This document shows, in pieces, positions 7,577-16,499 of a DNA stretch of 42,443 nucleotides. Source of the DNA: a virus. The translations under genes were made by a program, and so were the position numbers. The stretch lies in the IMG/VR virus record IMGVR_UViG_3300036832_001089, positions 1-42,443 of that record; one strand, 5' to 3'. The stretch's first letter is position 1. Every line of letters begins with the position of its first letter. A model generated the notes under the pieces. It saw only the letters and a program-made list of their open reading frames with translations. It made no database searches and was not told the DNA's origin.

Positions 7577-9317
7577 TTTCCGGTCCTTTACCGGTTCGAC
7601 GACGATCGATCTGACGACTGGGCCAGGGCTAAAATTGATTACCGGCGACAATCGTGTCGAGCCACGGCTGGGCGCGAACGGGGCCGGGAAATCGACCTTG
7701 TGGGATGCCGTGTGCTTTGCGCTCTACGGCACATCGGTGAAGGGGCTGCGGGCCGCCGATCTGATGTCCTACGGAGCCAACCGTACCAGCAGCGTCCTGA
7801 CATTGTCCGTCGATGGTGTCGAGAAGACGGTTCAGCGCTCGTCACCACCCAACCACCTGTTGATCGATAGTCAGCCGGTGGACCAGCAGGCCGTCGAGGA
7901 ACTGGTCGGGCTGACCAAGGCGCGCTTTCTCAATTCGGTGATCTTTGGCCAGGGCGTGCCGTTGTTTATCGATCTGCCGGTGCCCGCACGCGGCGATCTG
8001 CTGGACGATGTGCTCGATCTCGAATTGTGGATGCAGGCAGCCGAGTTGGCGGGTACACGCTATCGTTCAGCCGCCTCATCGCTAGCGGTGGTCCGCGAAG
8101 CTATCCAGCGTTCTCTCGGGCAGCAGGAAGGCTTGGGCGATTTCGAGCGGTTCCGCGAGCTTGAGGCGGAATGGCAGGCGCAGAAGACGGCGCGCTTTGA
8201 GGCCTTGATGACGCGCTTCGAGGCGACCGAAGCCCGTCACACCGAACTTGCCCAGATCGTCGCCGAGCCATTGAAGCTCCCGGACGAGCGGCGGCTTGGC
8301 CAGGAATTCACGCTGGCCCGCAACCGCAATGCCGAGGCCATCGCCAAGCGCGCCGCCCTCGCCACCGAGCTTGGTATAATCGAAACCAATCTGAAATTCT
8401 TCGAAGACCATGCCACCTGTCCGACATGCGAACAGGCGATCGGCAGAAGCCATGTCGAAGCCTTTGCCGAGCGCGTCATTCCCCATGTCGAGCGCCTCGA
8501 CAAGCTGGTCGCCAACGCATTGATCGATATGGACACGACCGAAGCCGCGATGCGTGCCGCCGAGGAGACATGGCGTGCCACGGTTCGCAACAACCAGCAA
8601 CATCGCGCGGAACGCGAGGCATTGAAGGGCGAAATGGCCAGTCTGAGCCGGGAACTTGCCGCGATGGAAACGGAGGCGGACCGCCTCGCGCAGGAGACCA
8701 GCCCTTATCAGGCCCAGGCCGAGGCGGCGGCGACAGAATATCGCCGATTGGAGGAAGTGCTGCAACAGCAGAGGAGCGAGGAACAGCGTATCCTTGCCGA
8801 GCAACAGAGCTATGATTTCTGGCGGCAAGGCTTTCGACGTGTCCGGCTTTACTGTGTGGAACGCGTTTTGGAAGAGCTGAGTTTAGAAACACGCAATAGT
8901 CTTTTGGCGCTTGGTCTGTCAAACTGGGGTATTATATTTAAGACGGCGACTGAGACGCGGTCGGGGACGGTCAGGCTGGGTGTCCAGATCGATGTCAAAT
9001 CACCGTCTGCACAGAGTAAGTTCGACATGCTGTCAGGGGGCGAAAGCCAGCGGGCGCGGCTCGCCGTGTCGCTTGGCCTTGCCAATCTGATCCAGAGATG
9101 GGCGGGCGTGCGCTTTGATTTCGAAGTGTTTGACGAGCCAACCGCTTGGCTTTCGGAACAGGGCGTCGAGGATTTGCTCGAAAGCCTACGCGCTCGTGCC
9201 GAGACCGGCAACCGGTCCATCTGGATCTGCGATCATCGCGCCCTTGCCCATTCCGGCTTTGTCGAACAGCTTTGTGTGGTCAAAGACGAAACCGGTTCGC
9301 GGCTCGCACAAGCCTGA
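7539..9317 (+). CDS. SbcC/Rad50/gp46-like ATPase
   Basis: 592 aa. It has the Rad50 layout: an N-terminal Walker A (GANGAGKST, ~45-53), long coiled-coil arms, a zinc hook CPTC (294-297), the ABC signature LSGGESQRARL (~496) and a Walker B FEVFDEPTA (~528) followed by a switch region. With the SbcD-like subunit it would process double-strand ends for recombination-dependent replication. The arms are short compared with bacterial SbcC, as usual for phage gp46. GTG at 7539 is the start because the protein aligns from KQISLSRIKLSNFRSF. A region near the 3' end (8870-8945) is poorer in GC than the rest. Confidence 0.9.
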   Translation: MKQISLSRIKLSNFRSFTGSTTIDLTTGPGLKLITGDNRVEPRLGANGAGKSTLWDAVCFALYGTSVKGLRAADLMSYGANRTSSVLTLSVDGVEKTVQRSSPPNHLLIDSQPVDQQAVEELVGLTKARFLNSVIFGQGVPLFIDLPVPARGDLLDDVLDLELWMQAAELAGTRYRSAASSLAVVREAIQRSLGQQEGLGDFERFRELEAEWQAQKTARFEALMTRFEATEARHTELAQIVAEPLKLPDERRLGQEFTLARNRNAEAIAKRAALATELGIIETNLKFFEDHATCPTCEQAIGRSHVEAFAERVIPHVERLDKLVANALIDMDTTEAAMRAAEETWRATVRNNQQHRAEREALKGEMASLSRELAAMETEADRLAQETSPYQAQAEAAATEYRRLEEVLQQQRSEEQRILAEQQSYDFWRQGFRRVRLYCVERVLEELSLETRNSLLALGLSNWGIIFKTATETRSGTVRLGVQIDVKSPSAQSKFDMLSGGESQRARLAVSLGLANLIQRWAGVRFDFEVFDEPTAWLSEQGVEDLLESLRARAETGNRSIWICDHRALAHSGFVEQLCVVKDETGSRLAQA

Positions 9318-9432
9318 ATTTGTCGATGGCTGGAGCGGTGTGCCGGGCCGCTGGAAGGAACGCCGCACGCCGATAGTTGACGGTCTGGTCTACCTGATAC
9401 TGCGGCTGGGGGATGTCATTCGGGGGGAATGA
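9274..9432 (+). CDS. Possible small hypothetical protein
   Basis: A 52-aa frame from GTG at 9274, overlapping the end of the SbcC gene by 44 bases and ending with a TGA that overlaps the ATG of queE. The product runs KTKPVRGSHKPEF, GVPGRWKERRTPIV and ends in a hydrophobic stretch (LVYLILRLGDVI). Perfect fit between two genes and normal codon bias support it. No family is recognised, and the start is uncertain. Confidence 0.42.
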   Translation: MWSKTKPVRGSHKPEFVDGWSGVPGRWKERRTPIVDGLVYLILRLGDVIRGE

Positions 9433-10127
9433 TGCCCGATCATATCATGGTCAGTGAACTCTTTGGGCCGTCGATCCAGGGCGAGGGAGCCCTCGCCGGG
9501 CAATTGTCGCATTTCCTGCGCACCTTTGGCTGCCGTTACCGCTGCACATGGTGCGACAGCCTCTATGCTGTCGAGCCTAAATACAGCGGCACGACGCTGC
9601 GATTGACGGCGGACGATATCGTAACGCGGATACGCGCCTTGCCGACCGTGCCGTGGCTGACGGTGACCGGCGGCGATCCGGTCGATTGGGATTTGACCGA
9701 TGTCATTGCGGCGTTGGCCAGCGACTACAAGATCGCGGTCGAAACGCAAGGCACATTGTGGCGTGACTGGCTGGAACTCTGCGATCTCGTGACGGTGTCG
9801 CCAAAGGGGCCGTCATCCGGCATGCAGGACCGTCTCGATGCGGCGTTACTGCAAAAATACCATGTCCGGTTGCGCGCTCGCATGGTGCTGAAGATCGTCT
9901 GCTTTACCGACGATGATCTGAATTTTGCCGAGCGCATCCACAAATTCCTGGCGGACATACCGCTTTATCTCTCGGTCGGCACCGATGCTGCTGGTACAGG
10001 CCCCGACGCCGTGCTGGCACGCTACAAATGGTTGGCCGACGCCGTGATCCAGCGGCCCAGATTGGCGGATTGCACACTATTGCCGCAGCTTCATGTGCTG
10101 CTGTGGGGCCAGGAACGCGGGCGTTAG
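9429..10127 (+). CDS. queE: 7-carboxy-7-deazaguanine synthase, radical SAM enzyme
   Basis: 232 aa. It has the QueE signature GPSIQGEG (13-20), a CxxxCxxC iron-sulfur site (Cys35, Cys39, Cys42) for radical SAM chemistry, and VTGGDP (79-84). QueE makes 7-carboxy-7-deazaguanine, the shared precursor of queuosine and of 7-deazaguanine bases placed in DNA by some phages as protection from host restriction. No folE, queD, queC or DpdA-like gene is seen here, so the phage either relies on host genes or encodes them elsewhere. Two ATGs (9429, 9432) are possible starts. Confidence 0.88.
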   Translation: MMPDHIMVSELFGPSIQGEGALAGQLSHFLRTFGCRYRCTWCDSLYAVEPKYSGTTLRLTADDIVTRIRALPTVPWLTVTGGDPVDWDLTDVIAALASDYKIAVETQGTLWRDWLELCDLVTVSPKGPSSGMQDRLDAALLQKYHVRLRARMVLKIVCFTDDDLNFAERIHKFLADIPLYLSVGTDAAGTGPDAVLARYKWLADAVIQRPRLADCTLLPQLHVLLWGQERGR

Positions 10128-10148
10128 CCTTATCTCGAAGGATAAGAA

Positions 10149-11618
10149 ATGGTTGCCAAGCTATTAAAGGATTCATTGGAGGACAACGTCCTGACATTGT
10201 TGTGCTGGGATTTTGAGAAAGCCCCGGTCATCGCCTTGCAACTAACCGCCGAACTGTTCTCGACGCGGGAATACCAACGCATCGGGCAGTTTGCGCTGGA
10301 TCATGTCAGCCGCTACGGTGTGCCGCCGCGCGTCCATCTGTACGATTACATGGAACAGGAAATCCGCCGCCGCGATGGTGATTTTCTACGCCAGATCATC
10401 AAGGCAATGGATACATTGCATCCCGAATTACAGGGACGCTTTGTGCAGGATGATCTCGATCTGTTTATCCGCCGCCGCAAGATGGCATTGTCCCTCGATA
10501 CTGCTTACCGCCTCCTCGACCAGAACGATCTCGACGGGGCGCGCGACGCGCTGTACGCCGCCTCCGCGATCGACAAGCCGCCGCAGGGCGTGTGGCTGCA
10601 CGACACGACAAAATGGCTGTCCTTTCTCGACCGGCAGGAAGGCGTCGAATTTTCCTCCGGGATTGATCTGCTGGATGAGGAGGGCGTACATCCCGATCGC
10701 GGCGAACTCTATCTGCATATGGGGCCGCGCAAATCTGGCAAGACATGGGCACTGATCCAGATTGGCAGACGCGCGGTCGAGATGCGCCACGATGTGCTGC
10801 ATATCACCTTGGAAAATTCCAGCGCGATCACGCGCGAGCGCTACACGCAGGCTTTCTTGCAGTTGACGCGTGAACAGGCGCGCACATTGCATGTCCCGAT
10901 CTTCTCGCTCGACAGCGGTAGATTACGGTTGGCGATCGCGGAATTCGACGCGCCCGGAACGATCAGCGACAAAGGGGCGGGCGGTCTGGCCGTCGCGATT
11001 ACGCCGTATCAGTACACCGGCAAGCCGGGCTCGCCGGGGCGGCTCTTGGTACACGAATTTCCGACCGGCACATTGAGCGTGCCGCAGATCGGTAATCTCC
11101 TCGATCATCTGGAGCGCAGCGATGGTTTTAAGCCCGATATCGTGATCCTCGATTATCTCAATCTGATGGAGATCGGCGATGTGCGACAGCACCGCCTGTC
11201 ATTGGGGCGGGTGGGCGTGGCATTGCGCGGGATTGCGATGACGCGGCATATCGCGGTGGTTACCGCGACGCAAACCAACCGGGCGTCGGTCAAGGCGCAC
11301 ATCGTTACCGGGACGCATGTCGCGGAGGACTGGTCGATCTTGGGCACCGCCGACACTGTCGTCACCTACAGTCAGACGGCGCAGGAACATGACCTGAATT
11401 TAGGGCGGATTTATGTCGATGCTGCCCGCAATGCCAAGGACAAATGGTCGGCGTTGATCAGTCAATCCTATGCGACAGGGCAGTTTTGCATCAACAGCCA
11501 CCGAATGACCAAACGGGCCGAGGAGGAAATCGAACGGTTGCAGCGGGAGAGAGGCGGTTTCGGCGATGGCGAAGAGAGCGAAGAGGCCGTTATTCGTTCC
11601 CGCGCTTGGACCGAATAA
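10149..11618 (+). CDS. DnaB-like replicative DNA helicase
   Basis: 489 aa. The RecA-fold helicase domain has Walker A GPRKSGKT (192-199), Walker B DIVILDYLNLM (~330-340) and the TATQTNR motif equivalent to the H3/sensor segment of DnaB family helicases. The N-terminal ~150 residues form a helical domain as in phage DnaB and gp41-like helicases. It would unwind DNA ahead of the phage polymerase. A small gap separates it from queE, with AAGGATAAG before the ATG. No primase is fused and none is seen in the window. Confidence 0.85.
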   Translation: MVAKLLKDSLEDNVLTLLCWDFEKAPVIALQLTAELFSTREYQRIGQFALDHVSRYGVPPRVHLYDYMEQEIRRRDGDFLRQIIKAMDTLHPELQGRFVQDDLDLFIRRRKMALSLDTAYRLLDQNDLDGARDALYAASAIDKPPQGVWLHDTTKWLSFLDRQEGVEFSSGIDLLDEEGVHPDRGELYLHMGPRKSGKTWALIQIGRRAVEMRHDVLHITLENSSAITRERYTQAFLQLTREQARTLHVPIFSLDSGRLRLAIAEFDAPGTISDKGAGGLAVAITPYQYTGKPGSPGRLLVHEFPTGTLSVPQIGNLLDHLERSDGFKPDIVILDYLNLMEIGDVRQHRLSLGRVGVALRGIAMTRHIAVVTATQTNRASVKAHIVTGTHVAEDWSILGTADTVVTYSQTAQEHDLNLGRIYVDAARNAKDKWSALISQSYATGQFCINSHRMTKRAEEEIERLQRERGGFGDGEESEEAVIRSRAWTE

Positions 11619-11636
11619 GGGGTATAATGCAAGCAA

Positions 11637-13250
11637 ATGCCAACATCGCCAGCAGCGCTCGACCGCTTCCTGACGGCCAAACCGCAACCGACGATTGATA
11701 TCAAGGCGAAGGATGCCGTTTGGTGTCTCGATCTGATCGCTAAAATATCGAATGGCGCGCAACCGACATTCCGCACACCGCCGCGTCTCAGCCAGATCCA
11801 GGGCCTTGCCTTTGGCCTTTGGGCGCGCCGCGTCCTCTGGTATTGGGACCCCAGAACCGGCAAAACCAAACTCAGTCTCGATTGGCTGTCATTCCTGCGC
11901 CGCACCGGTAAAGTGCAACGCGGGCTGATTATTGCGCACGCCCCGATCGGCATCGATGAATGGCAGAGCCAGTACCGCCTCCATTCGGCGCTCGATATCC
12001 GCTTTGTGCGGTCGGGCAAGGACGCCTGGGACGCTTTATGCGATGCCCTCGACAGCGACGCCGACGCGGTCTGCACGACATGGTCCACGTTGCAGGAACT
12101 GTTTTCCGAGATCCGCGAAGTGGCGCGCGGCGCAAAGAAAGGCCGCAACAAGCGCTATCCCGATCTCCCGAAACTCCGCGCCGCCGCCGAATTCTTTGAT
12201 TGCGTCATCATCGACGAGATCCACAAGGCGATGAACGATCAGGCCCTGCGCTTTAAGATCGCCGTCGAACTGGTCAAGCACTGCCAGTGGCGCGCCGGAT
12301 TGACCGGTACACCGTTTGGCCGCAACCCGTTTGTGTTGTGGGCCGAGGCGTTTTTGATGGATGACGGCGCGAGCCTCTCGACCAGCAAATACTTTTTCGA
12401 GGAGGCGTTTGGCGTTCGCCAGTACCACCATTGGAATTTCTCGGGCGTGCAATACGTGTTCCCCAAGCCCGGCACCAGGGAACACGAGCGCCGCATGGAT
12501 CTCCTGCGCGGTAAGCTCCAGCACATGATGATGTCGTTGTCATTGGCGGAAATTCAGGATACGAACGTCATCGCCAACACGATCGAATTGTCGATGCTGC
12601 CAAAGCAGCGCACCGCCTACCGTATGGCGTTGAACGGTTATATCGAACTGAAGAAGGGCGAGCGCGAAAGCCGTGCGGCGATCGAGAACATCTTTTTGCG
12701 GTTGCGCCAGATCGCCTCGGGTTTCACCGATGTCGTCGATCCCGATACCGACGAGCACCATCTCCTCGATCTCGATTGTGCCAAGCTCGAATGGCTGGAA
12801 GAGACATTCGCCGATATCGGCGACGAATTCAAAGTGGTGATCTTTCATGAATACACCCATTCGGGCGAGCGGCTCGTGCGGTTGTTCAAAAAGCTCAAGA
12901 TCGCTTGCGGCTGGATCTACGGCGGCACGCCGATGGGTGAGCGCCGCAAGCTGATCGATCGGTTTCAAGAGGGCGATCTGCCGGTGATCATCTCCAACGC
13001 CGCGACCGGCGGCACCGCCATCAATCTCAGCCGTGCTGACTGGCTGTTGTTCTATGAAAGCCCGCCCGGTGTGATCAGCCGCCGACAGGCCGAGAGCCGT
13101 CCCCTCGCGCGTGGCGAGCGCTTGTTGGTCATGGATGATCTGATCTGCGCCCCGGTCGAGCGGCGCATTCTTGAATTCAACCGCGAGGGCCGCTCGCTGC
13201 TTGACGCGCTGGTGGGTGATCCTGACTTGATCAGAGGATTGCGGACATGA
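11637..13250 (+). CDS. SNF2-type (superfamily 2) DNA helicase/ATPase
   Basis: 537 aa. Two RecA-like lobes: Walker A DPRTGKT (~72-78), DEIH box (~191-194), motif III GLTGTPFG, and in the second lobe GTAINLS and SRRQAESRPLARG (~481), a motif VI variant. Such phage helicases remodel DNA or help restart replication and late transcription. It differs from the SMARCAL1-like enzyme on the opposite strand at 14689 in its boxes and N-terminus, so the two are not recent copies. ATG at 11637 follows the previous stop by 18 bases; a TATAAT-like sequence in that gap lacks a matching -35 box. Confidence 0.85.
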   Translation: MPTSPAALDRFLTAKPQPTIDIKAKDAVWCLDLIAKISNGAQPTFRTPPRLSQIQGLAFGLWARRVLWYWDPRTGKTKLSLDWLSFLRRTGKVQRGLIIAHAPIGIDEWQSQYRLHSALDIRFVRSGKDAWDALCDALDSDADAVCTTWSTLQELFSEIREVARGAKKGRNKRYPDLPKLRAAAEFFDCVIIDEIHKAMNDQALRFKIAVELVKHCQWRAGLTGTPFGRNPFVLWAEAFLMDDGASLSTSKYFFEEAFGVRQYHHWNFSGVQYVFPKPGTREHERRMDLLRGKLQHMMMSLSLAEIQDTNVIANTIELSMLPKQRTAYRMALNGYIELKKGERESRAAIENIFLRLRQIASGFTDVVDPDTDEHHLLDLDCAKLEWLEETFADIGDEFKVVIFHEYTHSGERLVRLFKKLKIACGWIYGGTPMGERRKLIDRFQEGDLPVIISNAATGGTAINLSRADWLLFYESPPGVISRRQAESRPLARGERLLVMDDLICAPVERRILEFNREGRSLLDALVGDPDLIRGLRT

Positions 13251-13675
13251 AAACGATCGGCAGTTTTGTTGACGGCAACGGTAGGCTGGCTACCGTCTCT
13301 CTTGGCACGGGCAAGCGGTGGCGGGTCGCTTCAGCCGAGCGCAAGCGATACGCTGAAATGGCCGAACGCAACGCCGAGCGTCACAAGAAGATAACGGATG
13401 GCGTTGGCAGTTGGCCCGATCCGGAACATCCTGGGGTGCCATTGCATCCTGAGCGCGACGGTGCGCATTGGCTGCGCTGGCCACCCTCGCCTTCTGACAC
13501 TCCGCAGGACCGCCAAGGCGGGCAGGGATTGATGATCGCGCAATGGGGCGGCGATCTGCAAATGTGGGTCATTAGCTATTTGAACAGCACTTTTACCGAG
13601 CCGGTGGAAATGGAACATTTGAATTACATCTGCGAAGCGGAACCGCCGGGACCGTGGACGTTGCCGCCAGACTGA
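13247..13675 (+). CDS. Hypothetical protein
   Basis: 142 aa, last gene of the left plus-strand block. ATG overlaps the helicase stop (ATGA). The N-terminus is beta-like (IGSFVDGNGRLATVSL), then a basic helix (SAERKRYAEMAERNAERHKK), then a proline-rich and tryptophan-rich half (HWLRWPPSPSD, QMWVISYLN). No family is recognised. It faces the minus-strand operon across a hairpin region. Confidence 0.6.
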   Translation: MKTIGSFVDGNGRLATVSLGTGKRWRVASAERKRYAEMAERNAERHKKITDGVGSWPDPEHPGVPLHPERDGAHWLRWPPSPSDTPQDRQGGQGLMIAQWGGDLQMWVISYLNSTFTEPVEMEHLNYICEAEPPGPWTLPPD

Positions 13676-13711
13676 ACTTAATTTGTCGGCTCAACTGTTT
13701 GTGCTGGTGAT

Positions 13712-13773
13712 GGTGGGCCGGAACGGACGGCGATCCGGCCTGTAAGCACCGCACAGGCATCCGGCCCGCCACC
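13712..13773. terminator. Nested hairpin between convergent operons
   Basis: Outer arms GGTGGGCCGGA (13712-13722) and TCCGGCCCGCC (13760-13770) enclose a perfect inner stem GCCTGT/ACAGGC (13738-13743, 13753-13758). The structure is nearly symmetric and lies between the plus-strand operon ending at 13675 and the minus-strand operon ending at 13776. There is no long T-run, so it may be a bidirectional or Rho-assisted terminator. Confidence 0.45.
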
Positions 13774-13775
13774 AA

Positions 13776-14024
13776 TCAGTGCTGTCGTTGCCTGCGCCGC
13801 GATGTGTTCGCGGGATGCTGGTGGCCTTCGAAATCGATGTGGCAGATATTGGCCTCATGACGACGGCACCAGATCTGTAGGCCGATCTGTGTCCAACCGG
13901 CTTCGATCTGTGCCCATTCGCGCGGCGACACGCCGTCAGGCTTCTCTTCAAGGCATAGGCCGCAATGCAGAAACATGCCGATCTCGTTGTCGTTGCCGGG
14001 TGCGCTGCCGGGTTCATCATTCAT
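13776..14024 (-). CDS. Small zinc-finger-like protein
   Basis: 82 aa. It contains a probable treble-clef or HNH-like zinc pair: FLHCGLCLEE near the start and WCRRHEANICHIDFEGH toward the end. With only one CxxC and one CxxH this is more likely a structural zinc domain than a nuclease. ATG at 14024 is preceded by AAAGGA at good spacing, which favours it over an upstream in-frame ATG at 14069. Last gene of the minus-strand operon. Confidence 0.6.
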   Translation of the reverse strand: MNDEPGSAPGNDNEIGMFLHCGLCLEEKPDGVSPREWAQIEAGWTQIGLQIWCRRHEANICHIDFEGHQHPANTSRRRQRQH

Positions 14025-14026
14025 TG

Positions 14027-14227
14027 CTATGTCCTTTCGTGCTCTAGCCTTGTGCATCTTTCGTGGCAACAGGCGTGACCGTTACCGTCGAGGATGTGAG
14101 CTTCGCCCTGTGCCAGTGGTACAACGTCGATCCACCAATGGTCGGTATGTCGATCTGGTGTTAGGATGAATTTCTTGTTGGGCCAGATTTTATTGGCTCG
14201 TTGGATTGCTTCGTTCTGTGTCATCAT
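14027..14227 (-). CDS. Hypothetical small protein
   Basis: 66 aa (MMTQNEAIQRANKIWPNKKF...). A short helix (NEAIQRANKIW) leads into a beta-rich stretch (ILTPDRHTDHWWIDVVP) and a Cys/His-rich end (NGHACCHERC), which may bind metal. AGGAGGAG lies upstream of two adjacent ATGs (14227, 14224). It starts six bases after the preceding stop and ends two bases before the next gene. Confidence 0.58.
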   Translation of the reverse strand: MMTQNEAIQRANKIWPNKKFILTPDRHTDHWWIDVVPLAQGEAHILDGNGHACCHERCTRLEHERT

Positions 14228-14232
14228 GGAGA

Positions 14233-14493
14233 TCACTCCTCCTCTTCTGTTTGACGCCACAACCACGCCGCCGCGAACAATTCGCTGTGCCCGGTGGCAT
14301 GCGCGTAATTAGCATCGATCGAATAATATTCGTGTCCCTCATCGCCATAGCGCGCGATCAGTGTCGGCGATCTCCTTCCGTCTGCGTCCTTCTCGTGGAC
14401 ATAGAGATCGACCGGCTTGCCGCCGCCGATGGTCTGGCCGAGAAAGTGACAGCGGTCGCAATCGTGCCGCCACTTGGGTGATCCTTGGTGCAT
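14233..14493 (-). CDS. Hypothetical protein with N-terminal Cys/His motif
   Basis: 86 aa. The start HQGSPKWRHDCDRCHFLGQ has a CxxCH motif of zinc-binding type, followed by a beta-rich domain (KPVDLYVHEKDAD, TLIARYGDEGHEYYS) and an acidic end. AAGGAAAA precedes the ATG. It resembles other small phage proteins that read like one-zinc-site domains, but no named family is recognised. Confidence 0.58.
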   Translation of the reverse strand: MHQGSPKWRHDCDRCHFLGQTIGGGKPVDLYVHEKDADGRRSPTLIARYGDEGHEYYSIDANYAHATGHSELFAAAWLWRQTEEEE

Positions 14494-14513
14494 CGTGTTT
14501 TCCTTGAAACGGC

Positions 14514-14687
14514 TTATGTGTGGAATAGGAGAAAGCGACCGATGGTGACGCCAGCGGCGAGAAGGGCAGCGGCAGCGATTAGTGCCTGGATGGTAAACTT
14601 GCGCTGTTCCAGGCGAATTTCCTGACGCAACCGCTCGATCTGCGTTGTCATTAGTACAGCCCTCAATTGGTTTTCGATATCGGACAT
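14514..14687 (-). CDS. Small membrane protein with N-terminal coiled coil
   Basis: 57 aa. Residues 1-33 form a charged amphipathic helix (ENQLRAVLMTTQIERLRQEI), followed by a membrane segment (ALIAAAALLAAGVTIGRFLL) and a short tail. This shape is common in small phage inner-membrane proteins. The ATG lies one base after the stop of the SNF2 gene, so translation is probably coupled; the internal ATG at 14651 has its own weak GAGGG and could give a 45-aa form. Holin function is possible but unsupported. Confidence 0.55.
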   Translation of the reverse strand: MSDIENQLRAVLMTTQIERLRQEIRLEQRKFTIQALIAAAALLAAGVTIGRFLLFHT

Positions 14688-14688
14688 T

Positions 14689-16407
14689 TCAAAACGGGAT
14701 CTCGGAATATTCGGGGGGCTCCCCGGTATCGGCGACCGGGGCAGGCCGGTTGGCCTCCTCGACCAGCGCCTTCTGCGCCTCGCTCATCTCGACCGCGCCG
14801 GTCTTGTTGTCGATCGCCGCCTCGATGACCGCCTGCTTTTCGATGATGACGGCCGCCATCCGCGCGTCGATCGAACCATCGAACACCAGATGCTGCACCA
14901 AGACGCTGTTGGTCTGGCCGATCCGGTGCAGCCGATCCTCGGCTTGGCTGATATTGCCCGGCACCCAGTCCAGTTCCGCGAACACGACGTGGCTCGCGGC
15001 GGTCAGTGTCAGCCCGACACCCGCGGCCTGGATCGAGCCGATAAACAACCGGCAGGCCGGATCGGTCATAAACCGGTCCACTTCCACTTGCCGCTGCGTC
15101 ATGCCGATCTCGCCGGTCAGGACTGCTGCGGTCGGGAAGGCCTCCTTGAGGGCATGCGCCACATCGTGATGGTGGATGAAGCAGACCACTTTCGCCTCGC
15201 TGTCGAGGCATTCGGTCAGATGCTCGATCACTTGCGGGATCTTCCGCACCGCCGTTTCGTGGCGCAATTTTGACATCTCTTCGAACAACAGCCCCTGCGC
15301 CTGCCGTAACCGCGCCACCGCTGCCGTGTAGGCTGCGTTGTCGCCAGCCATTCGTGCCAGATCGGCCTCGGCCCGTGCCCGTGCCCGATCCGCCTCGGCG
15401 CGCTCGAAAGCGGCCCGCTCGGCATTGACCGCCGCCTGGGCTGCCCGATCACTGGGCGTCAGCAGGATGATCTGCCGCCGCTTCGCCGGAAGCTCGGTCA
15501 ATACATCCGCCTTCAGCCGCCGGATCATGAATTTCGACCGTAGCCGCTGTTGCAGTTCTTCGAGATTGGCCGCGCCCGAGAAATCCCAGCCGTAACCGTT
15601 GTGGTGCGCGTTGGTGTAGCGCTTCATAAAGCCGAAGAAATTCCGCCCCAGATCCTCCGGATCGAGGGCCTGCACCAACGTCCACAATTCGCCGGGCCGG
15701 TTGACGATCGGCGTCCCGGTCAGGAACAGCCGCCGCTTGGCGGCGATCGGGGCGATGCCATTGCGCTCGCCCAGCAGTAATTTGGTCCGCTGCGCCCGCG
15801 AATTTTTGACATAATGGGCTTCATCGACGATCAGCAGATCCCATTCGACCATGTCGATCGCGGCGCGCCACTTTTTCAGAATGTCGTAGTTGACGATGAC
15901 GATATTGGCAGTCGGCCAGGAGCCGTTGGCGATCTCGACCGTCAGAGGCCGCGTCAGCCACTTTTCCAGTTCCCGTTGCCAATTGATCTTTAAGGAGGCG
16001 GGGCTCACGACCAGCACGTTCCGAACGGTCGGATCGCTGTTGATCAGGCCGATCGCCTGGATCGTCTTGCCGAGGCCCATCTCGTCGGCGAACAACGTGT
16101 TTTTGCGGGCGGTGGCATAGGCCACACCGGCTAGCTGATACGGCAGATAGGCGAGCCCGGCAGGGGCCGGAACCGCCACCGCCGCCGAGACGGCGCGCGA
16201 TGCCGCGATCGACCGGTTGGCCTCCGCGACCGCCGCCACTGCCGTGGCAGGATCGAGCCGCCGGGCGACCGTTTCGTCGAACGTGTACCAGAGCTTTGCG
16301 CCGGGATCGAACTTAAACCCTGCCGCCTTGACGACATCCTTGGTCTCGTAGCTGAACGGGAAGCGGGCGATCCAGCGGTTGCCCTGTTTGACGACTGAGA
16401 TGGTCAT
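14689..16407 (-). CDS. SMARCAL1/SNF2-like DNA-dependent ATPase
   Basis: 572 aa. An N-terminal ~50-residue module (KDVVKAAGFKFDPGAKLWYT) resembles the small domain found before SMARCAL1-type enzymes. It is followed by a complete SNF2 engine: GLGKT (111-115), DEAH (195-198), FLTGTPIVN, and in lobe two GVGLTLTAASHVVF and AEDRLHRIGQ. Enzymes of this type anneal or remodel forked DNA. A long charged coiled coil (AERAAFERAEADRARARAEA) interrupts lobe two. AAAGGAG lies upstream of the ATG at 16407, which is chosen over an upstream ATG at 16455. It heads a five-gene operon with its own promoter. Confidence 0.88.
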   Translation of the reverse strand: MTISVVKQGNRWIARFPFSYETKDVVKAAGFKFDPGAKLWYTFDETVARRLDPATAVAAVAEANRSIAASRAVSAAVAVPAPAGLAYLPYQLAGVAYATARKNTLFADEMGLGKTIQAIGLINSDPTVRNVLVVSPASLKINWQRELEKWLTRPLTVEIANGSWPTANIVIVNYDILKKWRAAIDMVEWDLLIVDEAHYVKNSRAQRTKLLLGERNGIAPIAAKRRLFLTGTPIVNRPGELWTLVQALDPEDLGRNFFGFMKRYTNAHHNGYGWDFSGAANLEELQQRLRSKFMIRRLKADVLTELPAKRRQIILLTPSDRAAQAAVNAERAAFERAEADRARARAEADLARMAGDNAAYTAAVARLRQAQGLLFEEMSKLRHETAVRKIPQVIEHLTECLDSEAKVVCFIHHHDVAHALKEAFPTAAVLTGEIGMTQRQVEVDRFMTDPACRLFIGSIQAAGVGLTLTAASHVVFAELDWVPGNISQAEDRLHRIGQTNSVLVQHLVFDGSIDARMAAVIIEKQAVIEAAIDNKTGAVEMSEAQKALVEEANRPAPVADTGEPPEYSEIPF

Positions 16408-16426
16408 ATCGGCTCCTTTCGTCATA

Positions 16427-16455
16427 TAGATAATATGATCCGCACCAAAATTCAA
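16427..16455 (-). promoter_or_regulatory. Putative promoter of the minus-strand operon
   Basis: On the minus strand, TTGAAT (16455-16450) and TATCTA (16432-16427) are 17 bases apart. The next bases read TATGACGAAAGGAG, so the transcript would have a very short leader ending in the ribosome site of the SNF2 gene. The region 16408-16549 is AT-rich compared with its surroundings and contains promoters facing both ways. Confidence 0.5.
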
Positions 16456-16499
16456 GCAGGAATTTCGTTTCCGACGTAAAAAAAATTTAGGCAGGGCTA

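Noticed and set aside
11617-11636. Promoter at GGGGTATAATG before the SNF2 gene
   Set aside because: The -10 box is perfect, but no -35 box is found at 16-18 bases and the same string occurs inside coding DNA elsewhere (for example near 391).
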